A stretch of 64,000 bases of DNA from Candidatus Poribacteria bacterium (GCA_028820845.1 JAPPII010000047.1:30183-94182), one strand, 5' to 3'; positions 16,763 through 26,584 are shown, numbered from the stretch's first letter. Notes: a model not told the origin generated them from the sequence alone. Program-made: numbers and translations.

Positions 16763-17875
16763 CTACACCGTGAAAGGTAGCAGCGCGATTTTCCCGTCGA
16801 TCCGTCCCGCTGGGGTCTCAATTTGAACGCGACTTCCGGCATCAGTGACCACCATCCGAACGTAAGCCATCGCGATCGGTTTTCCGAGCGTTGGGGCAAA
16901 GGTGGCACTCGTAATCCAACCGACCTCCTTATCCCCATTGAAAACCGGTATACCTTGGTGGAGTTCAAAGGATTCCGCTGATGCCGAGATGCCCTCAACT
17001 TCAATACCACGCAATAGGCGATTGGGATGCCCGCGATATTTCATCCGAGCGACAATTTCTTGCCCAATATAGCACCCCTTCTCAAAGTCAATCGCGTGTT
17101 CTAACTCCGCCTCAAGCGGGATGACAGCATCGGTCAGTTCGGTTCCATACCTTGGAATGCCTGCCTCAATCCGAAGCGACTCAAGGGCGTTCCAACCAAT
17201 CGGTTGAACGTTAAACCGTTCACCTTCACGCATTAGTCTTTCCCAAAGCGGCACCAATGCCTCAGCTGCAGTGTAAAGTGTATAACCCATCTCGCCTGTT
17301 GTATCTGTTCTCACACATACAACATTATAGTTGAACAGGGCATCCGCTTCATGAAAACGATTGTAGCGTTCAGGTAAGTCGGCGAGCCCATTCATACCCA
17401 GTACAAGCTGGACGAGGTCTGATGACTGAGGACCGTGGACAGCAATTGCCCCGGTTTCAGCAGTTAAATCAGAAATCTCGACATCGTCAGCGATAATGTA
17501 TTTGTCCAATTCGTTGAAGAGGGTTTCTGTCGTCTCAGCGGCGGTGTCAATGCCTATCATATCTTTGAAGACATAGACATTAAAATCAGCAATAATCTTG
17601 CCTCGATGCGTCAAGATCATGGCGTACGTGCCTTGTCCTTCTGATAGGCTTTCAACATCATTGGAGATGAGACGGTGCAGAAATTTTGCCCGATCTTCTC
17701 CGACTAATCGGTGTCTGCCGCGATAGGATACATCAGCAATGCCGACATTGTTCCTCACAGTGTGATGCTCGGAAATTGGGTCGGTAAATTGGATAGCTAC
17801 ATTCCAGTCGTGGTGCCTTTTCGCAAAGGTCGCTCCCAACTGTTCATGGATGTGATAAAGTGATGTTGTTTTCAT
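16763..17875 (-). CDS. YgfZ/GcvT-like folate-binding protein
   Basis: This 370-residue protein has the GcvT-like fold: HHTVRNNVGIADVSYRGRHRLVGEDRAKFLHRLISNDVESL at the N-terminus, GEMGYTLY in the middle, and the YgfZ signature KGCYIGQEIVARMKYRGHPNR near residue 260. YgfZ-type proteins use tetrahydrofolate and help assembly or repair of certain Fe-S enzymes; glycine-cleavage T proteins share the fold but lack the Cys motif. No gcvH or gcvP is adjacent, which favours the YgfZ role. The stop of the upstream 1254-residue gene is 11 bases away, so they are probably co-transcribed. Confidence 0.82.
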   Translation of the reverse strand: MKTTSLYHIHEQLGATFAKRHHDWNVAIQFTDPISEHHTVRNNVGIADVSYRGRHRLVGEDRAKFLHRLISNDVESLSEGQGTYAMILTHRGKIIADFNVYVFKDMIGIDTAAETTETLFNELDKYIIADDVEISDLTAETGAIAVHGPQSSDLVQLVLGMNGLADLPERYNRFHEADALFNYNVVCVRTDTTGEMGYTLYTAAEALVPLWERLMREGERFNVQPIGWNALESLRIEAGIPRYGTELTDAVIPLEAELEHAIDFEKGCYIGQEIVARMKYRGHPNRLLRGIEVEGISASAESFELHQGIPVFNGDKEVGWITSATFAPTLGKPIAMAYVRMVVTDAGSRVQIETPAGRIDGKIALLPFTV

Positions 17876-17886
17876 ATTTTTATAGT

Positions 17887-20800
17887 TTAAAAGATGCGGT
17901 CCAAACGCAAAATGATTTGTGGATTCCGTAGCGAGAACGATGCACTAAGGGGTTCTGCAACCTCAAGCGCAATACTCAAAGGTCCGAGACCTCCTGACGA
18001 ATCCATAAAAACGGAACAACCGACACCGATTGCGGTGTTGAATTGCGTCGTGAATTCGCCAAAGTCTGGAAATGCGACATCGTCGTACCACCACGCCCTA
18101 CCCGAATCTAAGAAGCAGCTCAGCGTCCATCCAAGAACAGCATCAGATTCGGGGAACGTTACCTCTTTCATAAATCGATACTCAAGGTTAAGCAGTAACC
18201 GATTATCTCCAGCAAATCTATTGAAACCGTAGCCTCGGAGGTTAGCACCACCACCGAGGTGCAGGAGTCGTTGTGTGGGCAAGGGCGCGTCTGAAAAATC
18301 ACCGCCAACTCGGACATGGAGATGATGCGGACCGAACAATCGTGTATAGCGTATCAACTCAAATTGATAGAGATTGAAGGGATAGTCTCCTCTTGCGATT
18401 TCGATGCCGACCTGTCCACGCCACCCCCGTTGGGTGCGTTCATTGGCAGAAAAGTAGGTATGGAAATGCCGCCTTGTGGTGGATTTGTGGTCTCGCGTAT
18501 CAAAGGCATAAATCAAGGCGACCCCTTCCAACACACCGCTATCAATTCGGGCATTGCCTCGCTTGACCTGGTTTCGATTTAAGTAACTCCAATCCGTTGA
18601 TTTGGAGAGATTATCGTGTGCTTCCGTTGTCAATTCGAGTCGCAAGTAGTGCCATTCCGAAGCTGCGTAGGTTATCCATCCCTGAACACCCTGACGGCGG
18701 TAATAATCCTGAAGGTCGAAACCGTAGTAGGCAGCACTCAGATTGACGTTACCGGAACTTAGCGCGGCATTAGAACTGATGCCTGTGAGTTTATACACAC
18801 TTGCGCCGACTTTGAGAGATTGCCGACTAAAAAAACTCTTCTCAAGTCCGGCGTGATAGTCCCATGTTTTGCTGGAAAATCCACGACTTAGGGCACCGAA
18901 AAGTTGCTCTTTACCTACGCGCTGGGTTGTGAGCCGGGTTGCGAGTGTTCCGCCTGCGCCGAGTACTAACCCATGGACACGGTTGAATTGAAGAATCGGG
19001 AAGCCGGAAGTGCTCGCGCGCGGTTGCTCCTCAATTTCAACAATCATGATGTTTTTTCCGCCCTCGCGCTGGACTCGCCAATTCTGGATCGATTTGAAGT
19101 CCTCATTATTTGCGTTGAGCTGCCGTCGCATCTGGTTTATTTTTGACTGCCCGAGGGAACGATGATAGACATCAGGAGTCGGTGAATTCGGTTTTTCGTC
19201 GGCATCTGCGGTTTCTATATTCAGTGCCTTCAAGAGTTCTTCGCGAGAAATTTGGTGATTTCCGGTAAAACGTACTTCGTGTAATGTGCCCTCATTAATG
19301 GTAAAGGTAAGCACATCGTCAAGGTATTGACGGGTAACCGTAGCGGACTCATGGTCAAATGCAAGTACATCGTCAATGTGCCGATAAGTAACCGTAGCGA
19401 ATTCGTATCCGCGGTTTAAATAAAAATCCGCAATCAATTGTTGTTTGCGTTTAACAACATCAAGGGCGAGATAGCCACTTTCTAATTGAAACCACCGCTT
19501 GATGAAAGCCGTAGGAAAAGTTCTGTTTCCATCAATCTGAATCTGGCGAGCAAATACGACAGGTGCTTCTGTAATTTTAATAAGCAGTCCAATAGTTGCC
19601 GAGCGTTCGGACGCTGCATCGTCGGCAATCAACTGTTTCGTCTCCAAACGTACATCCTGGAACATGTCTCGGTTCCGCATTTCAGCCAGCAACCATGACA
19701 GTTGGGTGCTTGTGATAACATCTCCAGCCCGAACAGGTATTTGTTGCTGAACAACCTCTGTCGGAATTAAAGTATTGCCCTCAATTTCAATCGTTGCAAC
19801 TCGGAATTGCTCTTCGGTTGCAAAGGTTTCAGAAGGGAAAGGTGACCGTCTTTCAAAACGGAGAACTCCCATCGCTGGGGCAATGTATTCGGAAAGGGGT
19901 GCGGTGTATTCATGTGGCAAATGGGGCCACCATGGATGCTCGTCATAGTAAGTTGGTAACCAATAACTGTACTCCCGCTGTGTAGTAGATACGAAGTTTT
20001 CGGTATCCTTTGTAATCAGCTGCGCCTTACGGTGAATGTTAAAAAGTGATATATCTTTGAGTTCGGACGAATTTTGTAAATTTATCTGCGCCGGTTTTTC
20101 CAGCGTTTCACGCGGGATCGCAATTTCAAGGCTCCAAGAAGTGGCGTTAATTTGTGTTGCAACCTCCGCATCTGAACTCCAAGCGCGGTCTCCTTCAAAG
20201 GTCGTCTTCAGTGCTTGTTGATCCAAGGCAAGTTGGACATCTGATGGCGCGAATTGGAAGCTCGCCTCTCCGGGCTTACTGACCTGTTGGTCAAAGAGCG
20301 CGCCAATTGGATTGATAACAAGGTGATGGTAAACATCGGTGCGTGGATTGGCATCAATTAGGATTTCAATGCACTCATCTTCCCAAATCGGGGAATCGCG
20401 CTGCGTCTGTGAGACACGAGGTAGTTGCGAATTGGGGATATGTGCAATCACACCGATATATAAATTTTGATCATCCCACATCAAGAAAGTCTCAGTCAAA
20501 TCGTTAGATGCCTCAGTGCCTTCAGCATTCTGAAACACCGAGAGGGCACTGGCAGCTTGCCAGACAAGTTCAGACAAATTTCCATCAACAACCGGAGGCT
20601 TCTCTGTTCGCGGCACAGGATGTGCGGCATCCAGCAACGACGCGGGTTCTGTATCTGCTTGGGCGTTCCCTTGGTCTCCAGTAGGCATACTTTGTAGCAG
20701 CGAGATTCCTTGAGTCGCTTTTAAACGAAATAGCGGTCCACCATCATTAATAATAGCGAGTGGGGTATCACTTTCAATTTGTGCCGGTAGATTAATGACG

Positions 20801-21651
20801 ACTTGCTGCTTTTCGCTTTCAAGCAGGGCATCAATAGCGTAATCTTCAGGAAGTTGCAAAAGTATGTTTCCACCTTGCGCAGTTATATCCATCGGTGCTG
20901 CAACAGGGTCAAGGATAGTCAACTCAACCGCTCCATTCTTCGTCTCCAATTTGTTCTGACCGCGTGTCAACAAAATCTTGCCTTTGATGTTTCCACTTGT
21001 TAGGTTCACATTATAGTTCCCTAAGGTTTCATTTAAGTGGACATTACCTGTCTCCGTTTTAATCTCTATCTCCCCACGAATGCCCTGAAGTTGGATCTCT
21101 CCTGCCTTCGATTGAAGTTTAACGGAGACATCTGAAGGCGTTTTAATTGTACATCTCAACCGGAGGTGCCCACCGAATGTTACTGGTAGATTCTCAATAC
21201 TGGAAAATGGAATTGGGGCTGCTTGGGTGTCATCGTCTCCGGGGAGTTGGACTTTCAACTGAAGCGTGCCGTTGTCTTTGGTTCCTGTTACAGAGATATT
21301 ATCAAGGTAGCTGCGGATAGCGAGGTCGTGTCCGGTATGTGTGGCTTGTGTCTGTTTTTCAAGGGCAACGGTAATTGTATCCCCTTCTGTAGCGACGCAT
21401 TCGATGTCTCCGGGTATATTTAAATTCAGATTTATTTGGTAAACGTCTTGGAAACTAAAGGTATGTGATGATGTTGTCCGCAATGCCGACTTCTGTGCTT
21501 CAGCAATTGATTCGGCCGCAATAGGGTTAGGTGTCCGACTCTCAACATCATGATCCACTGCGTATGTAGGATAGACAAGTAGATTTAACACGAGCATGCG
21601 TGTGAGAAATAGAAAAAGATTGGGTAGAATGGGGCGAGATAGGAGTGACAT
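17887..21651 (-). CDS. DUF4097-like/CBM9-like/POTRA/Omp85 fusion outer-membrane protein
   Basis: This 1254-residue protein carries a signal-like N-terminus (about 1-33). Residues 50-320 form beta repeats resembling DUF4097 (GEIQLQGIRGEIEIKTETG). Residues 345-600 look like a CBM9-type beta-sandwich (PPVVDGNLSELVWQAAS, MWDDQNLYIGVIAH, WEDECIEILID). Three POTRA-like units lie at about 612, 698 and 788 (IEIEGNTLIPTEVVQQQI, IQIDGNRTFPTAFIKRWF, VRFTGNHQISREELLKAL). A barrel from about 880 contains LGGGANLRGYGFNRFAGDNR and ends ILRLDRIF. Omp85 proteins insert or export polypeptides; the added surface or periplasmic modules suggest a specialised adhesin or carbohydrate-contact function, which is inference. 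An 18-residue segment in the second POTRA region is duplicated. Confidence 0.85.
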   Translation of the reverse strand: MSLLSRPILPNLFLFLTRMLVLNLLVYPTYAVDHDVESRTPNPIAAESIAEAQKSALRTTSSHTFSFQDVYQINLNLNIPGDIECVATEGDTITVALEKQTQATHTGHDLAIRSYLDNISVTGTKDNGTLQLKVQLPGDDDTQAAPIPFSSIENLPVTFGGHLRLRCTIKTPSDVSVKLQSKAGEIQLQGIRGEIEIKTETGNVHLNETLGNYNVNLTSGNIKGKILLTRGQNKLETKNGAVELTILDPVAAPMDITAQGGNILLQLPEDYAIDALLESEKQQVVINLPAQIESDTPLAIINDGGPLFRLKATQGISLLQSMPTGDQGNAQADTEPASLLDAAHPVPRTEKPPVVDGNLSELVWQAASALSVFQNAEGTEASNDLTETFLMWDDQNLYIGVIAHIPNSQLPRVSQTQRDSPIWEDECIEILIDANPRTDVYHHLVINPIGALFDQQVSKPGEASFQFAPSDVQLALDQQALKTTFEGDRAWSSDAEVATQINATSWSLEIAIPRETLEKPAQINLQNSSELKDISLFNIHRKAQLITKDTENFVSTTQREYSYWLPTYYDEHPWWPHLPHEYTAPLSEYIAPAMGVLRFERRSPFPSETFATEEQFRVATIEIEGNTLIPTEVVQQQIPVRAGDVITSTQLSWLLAEMRNRDMFQDVRLETKQLIADDAASERSATIGLLIKITEAPVVFARQIQIDGNRTFPTAFIKRWFQLESGYLALDVVKRKQQLIADFYLNRGYEFATVTYRHIDDVLAFDHESATVTRQYLDDVLTFTINEGTLHEVRFTGNHQISREELLKALNIETADADEKPNSPTPDVYHRSLGQSKINQMRRQLNANNEDFKSIQNWRVQREGGKNIMIVEIEEQPRASTSGFPILQFNRVHGLVLGAGGTLATRLTTQRVGKEQLFGALSRGFSSKTWDYHAGLEKSFFSRQSLKVGASVYKLTGISSNAALSSGNVNLSAAYYGFDLQDYYRRQGVQGWITYAASEWHYLRLELTTEAHDNLSKSTDWSYLNRNQVKRGNARIDSGVLEGVALIYAFDTRDHKSTTRRHFHTYFSANERTQRGWRGQVGIEIARGDYPFNLYQFELIRYTRLFGPHHLHVRVGGDFSDAPLPTQRLLHLGGGANLRGYGFNRFAGDNRLLLNLEYRFMKEVTFPESDAVLGWTLSCFLDSGRAWWYDDVAFPDFGEFTTQFNTAIGVGCSVFMDSSGGLGPLSIALEVAEPLSASFSLRNPQIILRLDRIF
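19313..19399 (-). repeat. 54-bp tandem duplication inside the POTRA region
   Basis: The 33-bp block starting ACATCGTCAA at 19313 recurs at 19367 with a few differences, a period of 54 bp. It gives two copies of an IDDVLAF/LDDVLTF-type segment in the protein without breaking the frame. Confidence 0.7.
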
Positions 21652-21727
21652 TCCGTGACAATTCCTCTACAACTTTAGCATACATCGCAGTGTAATATCG
21701 GCATGAAAACCGTCCCTACAGATTTCC

Positions 21728-21756
21728 TTGACATATTTTAAATAATACTTTATACT
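21728..21756 (+). promoter_or_regulatory. near-consensus sigma70 promoter
   Basis: TTGACA (21728-21733), a 17-bp AT-rich spacer and TATACT (21751-21756) match the housekeeping consensus at 11 of 12 positions. It should drive the sugar isomerase gene at 21891 with a leader of about 128 nt. I see no recognisable riboswitch in that leader. Confidence 0.85.
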
Positions 21757-21890
21757 TATTAGAAAAGTCAAGCAGTTTTTTCCGTATCCTTCATAGCAAT
21801 TGCCACGTTTTACTTAGTGTGAAGAAATACTATTATTTTATTCCCTAATGAAGCAGGCATTCCAAAAACGCTGCGTACAGGAGAAAGAAG

Positions 21891-22943
21891 ATGAGTGAAT
21901 CTGTCAAAGGGGCAACAGAATACTGTTTCTCTTTTGGACCATGGAACATACACGAGGGAACAGACCCTTTTGGACCGCCTGTTCGGGAATTGTTCAGTTT
22001 TGATAAGAAAGTTGAATTTTACCGAGATCTCGGTTTTGTTGGTATCCAATTTCATGATGATGACATTGTCCCTGATATTGACGAAAAAACATACGCCGAA
22101 TTGATAGAGCAGACGAAAAAGGTTAAGGCGCGACTGGATGGTGAAGGACTCACAGCAGAGGTAGTGGCACCACGGCTGTGGGAATCTCCGCAAACTATAG
22201 ATGGTGCTTATACATCGAATTCCGCTAAAGAACGACACTACGCGCTGGAACGCTCAAAACGGTGTGTGGACATTGCCAACGAGATTGGATGCAAAAACCT
22301 TGTGCTATGGCTTGCGCGCGAAGGCACTTATATTCGAGAGACGAAATCGTCGGCAGCTGCAGTCGGACAGATCCTTGATGCCATTAACGTTCTACTCGAA
22401 TACGATCCAGAAATCCGAATTTTAATTGAACCGAAACCGAACGAACCGATGGACATCGCCTATATACCAACGATTGGACATGCTATCGGTTTAGCGTATG
22501 CGAGCAAGGCACCAGAACGTGTTGGCGGGTTAATTGAAAGTGCGCACGCGATTCTTGCGGGATTAGAACCCTCCGATGAAATGGGGTATGCCCTTTACCA
22601 TAAGAAACTCTGGAGTGTCCATCTCAATGATCAGAACGGTCTAAAGTTCGACCAAGACAAGGCATTCGGTTCGGTCAACTTACGGCGTGCATTTAATCAG
22701 GTCCGGGTGCTCGAAGAGAACGGATACGGCAGAAATGGTGAATTCATAGGGCTGGATGTGAAAGTTATGCGAACACAACCGCGCGAAATCTCTACAAAAC
22801 ATCTATTGAGTAGCCGCCGAACCTTTTTAAATCTACTCGAAAAGGTCCGAACTTATGATAAAAAAGTCGAGCAGGAGTTTATCGCAGCTCGAGACTACGA
22901 AGGCTTGGATTTCTATATCCTTGAACACCTCCTTGGTACCTGA
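21891..22943 (+). CDS. xylose-isomerase-like TIM-barrel sugar isomerase
   Basis: This 350-residue TIM barrel has the xylose isomerase/AP endonuclease 2-like order: YRDLGFVGIQFHDDDIVPD, metal-binding and substrate residues in RILIEPKPNEPMDIAY (Glu), LWSVHLNDQNGLKFDQDKAFG (His, Asp) and GEFIGLDVKVMRTQP (Asp). It probably interconverts an aldose and a ketose; the actual sugar is unknown. AGGAGAAAG precedes the ATG. Neighbours are not sugar genes, so it seems to be a single gene under its own strong promoter. Confidence 0.85.
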   Translation: MSESVKGATEYCFSFGPWNIHEGTDPFGPPVRELFSFDKKVEFYRDLGFVGIQFHDDDIVPDIDEKTYAELIEQTKKVKARLDGEGLTAEVVAPRLWESPQTIDGAYTSNSAKERHYALERSKRCVDIANEIGCKNLVLWLAREGTYIRETKSSAAAVGQILDAINVLLEYDPEIRILIEPKPNEPMDIAYIPTIGHAIGLAYASKAPERVGGLIESAHAILAGLEPSDEMGYALYHKKLWSVHLNDQNGLKFDQDKAFGSVNLRRAFNQVRVLEENGYGRNGEFIGLDVKVMRTQPREISTKHLLSSRRTFLNLLEKVRTYDKKVEQEFIAARDYEGLDFYILEHLLGT

Positions 22944-23028
22944 GACTATCGGAAATGCGCGTAAATTGTTCATGTAAGACACGTTATAACTCAATGAAGA
23001 ATAAAGGCGGCAGAGGACAAAAACAGAA

Positions 23029-23679
23029 ATGATAACGGATAAGAGCCCTCTACCTGAGGCGACTGGACCGTGTTATCAAGCAGTGTTGCTTGTCGGTCCC
23101 CCCGGTGTTGGTAAGGGAACACAAGGGAAGATGCTGGCACAAATTCCTGGTATTTTCCACATCTCCAGCGGCGACATGTTCCGCGAACTTGATCGCAATT
23201 CAAAATTCGGGCGAATTTTCCAAGAATACGCAGGCATCGGTAAGTTAGTGCCAGATGATATGACAATCAAAATCTGGCAAGACTACATGGCGGCGAAAAT
23301 ACGTGACGAGGTATACAACCCGAAAAGCGATCTGCTCATTCTTGATGGCATCCCCCGTAACATCACACAAGCAAATTTGATGGCACCTTTTGTGCAGGTT
23401 TTTAAAGTCATCTACATGGTTTGTGAAGATCGGGAAGTGATGTTTAAACGGATTCGCGGACGCTCGTTGAAAGAGCACCGCATTGACGACGCCGAAGAAC
23501 TGGTAGTTCGCTATCGATGGGATGTTTATAAACGAGAAACGGAACCGCTGATCGACTACTACCCGCAAGAACGCGTTCGGATTGTGGATGCGAATACTAT
23601 TGCTTCTGATGTGCTTCACCAAATCCTATCGGCAGTCGTTCCAGTTCAGAAGAAGTACTTTGAACCACCTGTGATGTAA
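23029..23679 (+). CDS. adenylate kinase-like nucleoside monophosphate kinase
   Basis: This 216-residue P-loop kinase has a Walker A (GPPGVGKGT), the NMP-binding start FHISSGDMFREL, LILDGIPRNITQA (the LDGFPR equivalent) and RIRGRSLKEHRIDDAEELVVRYRWDVYKRETEPLIDYY with the lid-region arginines. The lid is short and has no Zn cysteines. It would phosphorylate AMP or a related nucleotide with ATP. It lies away from ribosomal-protein and secY genes, so it may be a second, non-housekeeping copy. It is 85 bases downstream of the isomerase and could share its transcript. Confidence 0.85.
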   Translation: MITDKSPLPEATGPCYQAVLLVGPPGVGKGTQGKMLAQIPGIFHISSGDMFRELDRNSKFGRIFQEYAGIGKLVPDDMTIKIWQDYMAAKIRDEVYNPKSDLLILDGIPRNITQANLMAPFVQVFKVIYMVCEDREVMFKRIRGRSLKEHRIDDAEELVVRYRWDVYKRETEPLIDYYPQERVRIVDANTIASDVLHQILSAVVPVQKKYFEPPVM

Positions 23680-23708
23680 ATGGTTGTCAGTAACTTAAAA
23701 TTCCCTAT

Positions 23709-25412
23709 TCAATCGCGACGTTGATAGAGGCGGAGCTCAGGATGTACCAGTGCTCGCATTGGAAACGGAGCATCTCTATCAGATATTTGAACGCCTAAAA
23801 AGCGCGGTGTCCGCTTAAAGGTCTTGGACAATACATACGGACTTCCTACCCCTAAAATCCGCTCGTAAAATGCCAGCGTCTCCTCCACGGCAACTCCATC
23901 AAGAGGATACCAATCCTGTTCTTGATAATCTTTGGGTTGCTTCTGGTATTTTTGGAATACTTCAAGGTTTGGCACGAGGATAAGGCCCCACTCTGCCTCC
24001 CCATCCATCACCTCTAAATCTACTTCGGGAAGCAGCCAATCGAACAAGACCTCTGGTGCGCGGGCGATAATCTCTTCTGGCGGAACGTGCTTCGTTATCC
24101 ATTCAGATGCTGAAATACGTGTCGGTTGTGTTGTCAGGACAAAAGCAAAAGCAGCCGTATACATCGATGCATAAAGTACCACAATCCCTCCTACAACGAC
24201 TGTAACCCATTTTCCAAATACACCATACCCACCTGCTCCAGTAAGACTTTTAGAACCTCTCATTTTTCGCTGACATCCGAACTCGAAAAGTGCTTCGATA
24301 GTACCTGGCAAACGCACAAGCGCAGCCGCAGCAAACACAGTCAGAGTTGGATAGAGTATCAACAAATGACGGGCAAACTTGACTTTATGGACCCCGATAA
24401 AGAGTAGATAGGGAATAACGAAGGCAAGTAAAGCGAACGCCACTGTAGGGGCTCCGCCGATGTCCCGTCTCAGCGAAAGGATACCTCGCAGCACACCCAA
24501 ACCGACAAGGAGCGCGAGCGGCAATCCCACGCCCCATTTCAAGAGGCTCCACAGGTAGGTAAACCGCTGTAGCCAACCAGCATCGCCCGTTGAAATGAGA
24601 CCGAAATGTCCTTGATGATAGTGGATCGCCTCATACCAGAAATCAGAAAAGAAAAGATTCCACGTTGGTGAAACCAGATCCATTAACCAATAGGGACAGA
24701 GGAGTGTGAAGGTTAAAACAGAAACACCGATGACTGTTGCGAGCCTTTTATAGAATCCGGTGCTACCGACAAAACACAACAGAGAAAAACCGCAGAAGAC
24801 AGTCGTGAACTTGACTGCAAACCCAAATCCAGCGACAACACCGAGCCATACCGCAGTCTGGGAGGTCAGCGCACCTGAAGAAGAACGCGAACGTGTTACA
24901 AGATAGAGAAACAGCGTCACACAAAAGGTCGCTGGCATGTCAACGAGTGCGAGACGCGACTCATTGGTGGCGTGTAACATTGCAACAGCGAGCAATCCGG
25001 CTGCGATTTGTCCAATCCGTCTGCCGTAACACCGCCGCCCGATGCAATAGGTAAGCCAGAGTGTTGCCGTTGATAGTAAGACATTCACACACCGTGCCAA
25101 CAAAATCACACGGGGTTCCGTTAGGTGTATACCGACAAACGATAACAGTTTCCCTATCAGCGCGATGAGGTAAAACCACGCTGTTCCGGGCCAATTGTAG
25201 GTTTGTGGGACGGCTGTGAGGTGAACGAGGTTCAGCACATCTTGCGCAATGATGACCTCACGCGGATCTGGCGCGTCGGGCAAGCCGACGTTTATACCGA
25301 TGAGACGGAGCGCGAAACCGATTGCGAGAATCGTTGAGATAATAAGACTATTCGCAAAGTTGGGATGGTTTGCTAAATTGGGGGAATTTCTCGCTGCAAC
25401 AAGCGATTTCAT
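23709..25412 (-). CDS. GT39/ArnT-type membrane glycosyltransferase
   Basis: This 567-residue protein has about 10-12 membrane helices and a soluble C-terminal tail. After the first helix the loop RLIGINVGLPDAPDPREVIIAQ carries acidic residues where PMT/ArnT-type (PF13231-like) enzymes place catalytic Asp/Glu. TYNWPGTAWFYLIAL and HKVKFARHLLILYPTLTVFAA also match the family. These enzymes transfer sugars from polyprenyl phosphate to protein or lipid on the periplasmic side. There are no linked glycan genes, so donor and acceptor are unknown. Confidence 0.8.
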   Translation of the reverse strand: MKSLVAARNSPNLANHPNFANSLIISTILAIGFALRLIGINVGLPDAPDPREVIIAQDVLNLVHLTAVPQTYNWPGTAWFYLIALIGKLLSFVGIHLTEPRVILLARCVNVLLSTATLWLTYCIGRRCYGRRIGQIAAGLLAVAMLHATNESRLALVDMPATFCVTLFLYLVTRSRSSSGALTSQTAVWLGVVAGFGFAVKFTTVFCGFSLLCFVGSTGFYKRLATVIGVSVLTFTLLCPYWLMDLVSPTWNLFFSDFWYEAIHYHQGHFGLISTGDAGWLQRFTYLWSLLKWGVGLPLALLVGLGVLRGILSLRRDIGGAPTVAFALLAFVIPYLLFIGVHKVKFARHLLILYPTLTVFAAAALVRLPGTIEALFEFGCQRKMRGSKSLTGAGGYGVFGKWVTVVVGGIVVLYASMYTAAFAFVLTTQPTRISASEWITKHVPPEEIIARAPEVLFDWLLPEVDLEVMDGEAEWGLILVPNLEVFQKYQKQPKDYQEQDWYPLDGVAVEETLAFYERILGVGSPYVLSKTFKRTPRFLGVQISDRDAPFPMRALVHPELRLYQRRD

Positions 25413-25433
25413 CTTTTATAATCTGTTAAGATG

Positions 25434-26048
25434 CTATTGTCTTTCTATAATTTGTAGTTTTTTTTGAATATCGGCTTTGAGCTCTTCATCCTGTCCTATC
25501 AGTGTTAATGATTTCTCAAGATCCTTCTTACTTCCATTGGTGTCTCCTAACTTGTATTTGGCAACGCCCCTATTCGCATGGGCTCTCGCTAAATTAGGGT
25601 CCAAGTCAATGGCAATGTTAAAGTCTGAAATAGCGTCTTCCGGGTGTCCCAGTTTGCCTTTTACGACTCCTTTCGTGCCTCCTCTACCGTTATAGGCTTC
25701 CGCTAAATCGGGTTTCAAGCGAATAGCCTCGTCAAAATCGGACAAAGCTTCAAAATTTTGTCCTATATTTGCATTCGCAATACCTCTATTGCCATAAGCA
25801 TCTACATGATCGGGCTCAAGACTAATAGTTTTGCTAAAGTCGGCAATAGCTTCAGAATGCTGTTCCAGCTGCCCGTAAGCTCTTCCTTTTTGGTAGTACG
25901 CTTCCGCAAAATCAGGTTTTAAGCGAATTGCCTCGGTAAAGGCTGAAATGGCATCAAAATAATTTCCTTGATTGTACAACGTAATACCCTTATCAAGGTA
26001 ATTTTCTGGAGATTCAACATTGTTATTTAGAGTATTGGTGTTTTCCAT
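25434..26048 (-). CDS. TPR-repeat protein
   Basis: This 204-residue protein is almost entirely tetratricopeptide repeats (about four to five units). Examples are YLDKGITLYNQGNYFDAISAFTEAIRLKPD, AYYQKGRAYGQLEQHSEAIADFSKTISLEPD and ANRGVAKYKLGDTNGSKKDLEKSL. It has no signal peptide or membrane helix, so it is predicted cytoplasmic, as a protein-protein scaffold. It lies 21 bases before the GT39-type gene on the same strand. No specific partner can be inferred. Confidence 0.88.
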   Translation of the reverse strand: MENTNTLNNNVESPENYLDKGITLYNQGNYFDAISAFTEAIRLKPDFAEAYYQKGRAYGQLEQHSEAIADFSKTISLEPDHVDAYGNRGIANANIGQNFEALSDFDEAIRLKPDLAEAYNGRGGTKGVVKGKLGHPEDAISDFNIAIDLDPNLARAHANRGVAKYKLGDTNGSKKDLEKSLTLIGQDEELKADIQKKLQIIERQ

Positions 26049-26125
26049 TAGACTGTTTTTCCTGTAGAGTGATACTCAGACCTCAGGTAGTCTATTGGCT
26101 CGTCCCGACTCGGAACTTCTTCCAG

Positions 26126-26584
26126 CTATGGAGCGTCTAACTTCACCAGAAGTTCTTTTAGCAGTTCATGTAATGTAGGATCTCCCGTGTCCACACTCTC
26201 TTTTTCGTTGCTAACTGTGGGATTTTCCGTGTCTACGCTCTCTTTTTCTTTATTAGCACGCCTGTAGATAAGGATGGTCACTAAAGGACTTCCCAAAATT
26301 CCAGCCAGAATTATGTATAGTAGGTTAAGCATAATTCCTGTTCTTTCTTCAAGTTTCGTGACCGATGCTTTCAATTCTCCAACAGTTGTTTTCAATTCTC
26401 TCACAGTTGTGTTGAGTGCTTTCACTGTTGTGTCAAGATTTCCCACTGTTGTGTTCAGTTTCGCCACATCTATCTTTTGGGTAACTGTTATAACATGTGA
26501 ATCTGATTCTTCCTGTCCGAAAGCGGAAGCAACAACAAAAAGGACACAAAAAACTTGGAGTAATATAGTCCGCCCATTTGGCAT
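26126..26584 (-). CDS. signal-peptide/coiled-coil/TM protein with duplicated tail
   Basis: This 152-residue protein has a signal peptide ending at VASAFG, then a periplasmic heptad repeat of seven-residue units (LNTTVGNLDTTVKALNTTVR), a membrane helix (LLYIILAGILGSPLVTILIY) and a cytoplasmic tail with a duplicated KESVDTENPT/KESVDTGDPT motif. The ATG at 26584 is preceded by AGGAGA; the longer frame from 26626 is not. It has the same layout as the 8752 and 29884 proteins. Function unknown. Confidence 0.72.
   Translation of the reverse strand: MPNGRTILLQVFCVLFVVASAFGQEESDSHVITVTQKIDVAKLNTTVGNLDTTVKALNTTVRELKTTVGELKASVTKLEERTGIMLNLLYIILAGILGSPLVTILIYRRANKEKESVDTENPTVSNEKESVDTGDPTLHELLKELLVKLDAP

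Noticed and set aside
21757..21890. riboswitch in the sugar isomerase leader
   Set aside because: The leader is long (about 128 nt) but I cannot match it to a known aptamer and see no terminator/antiterminator pair.
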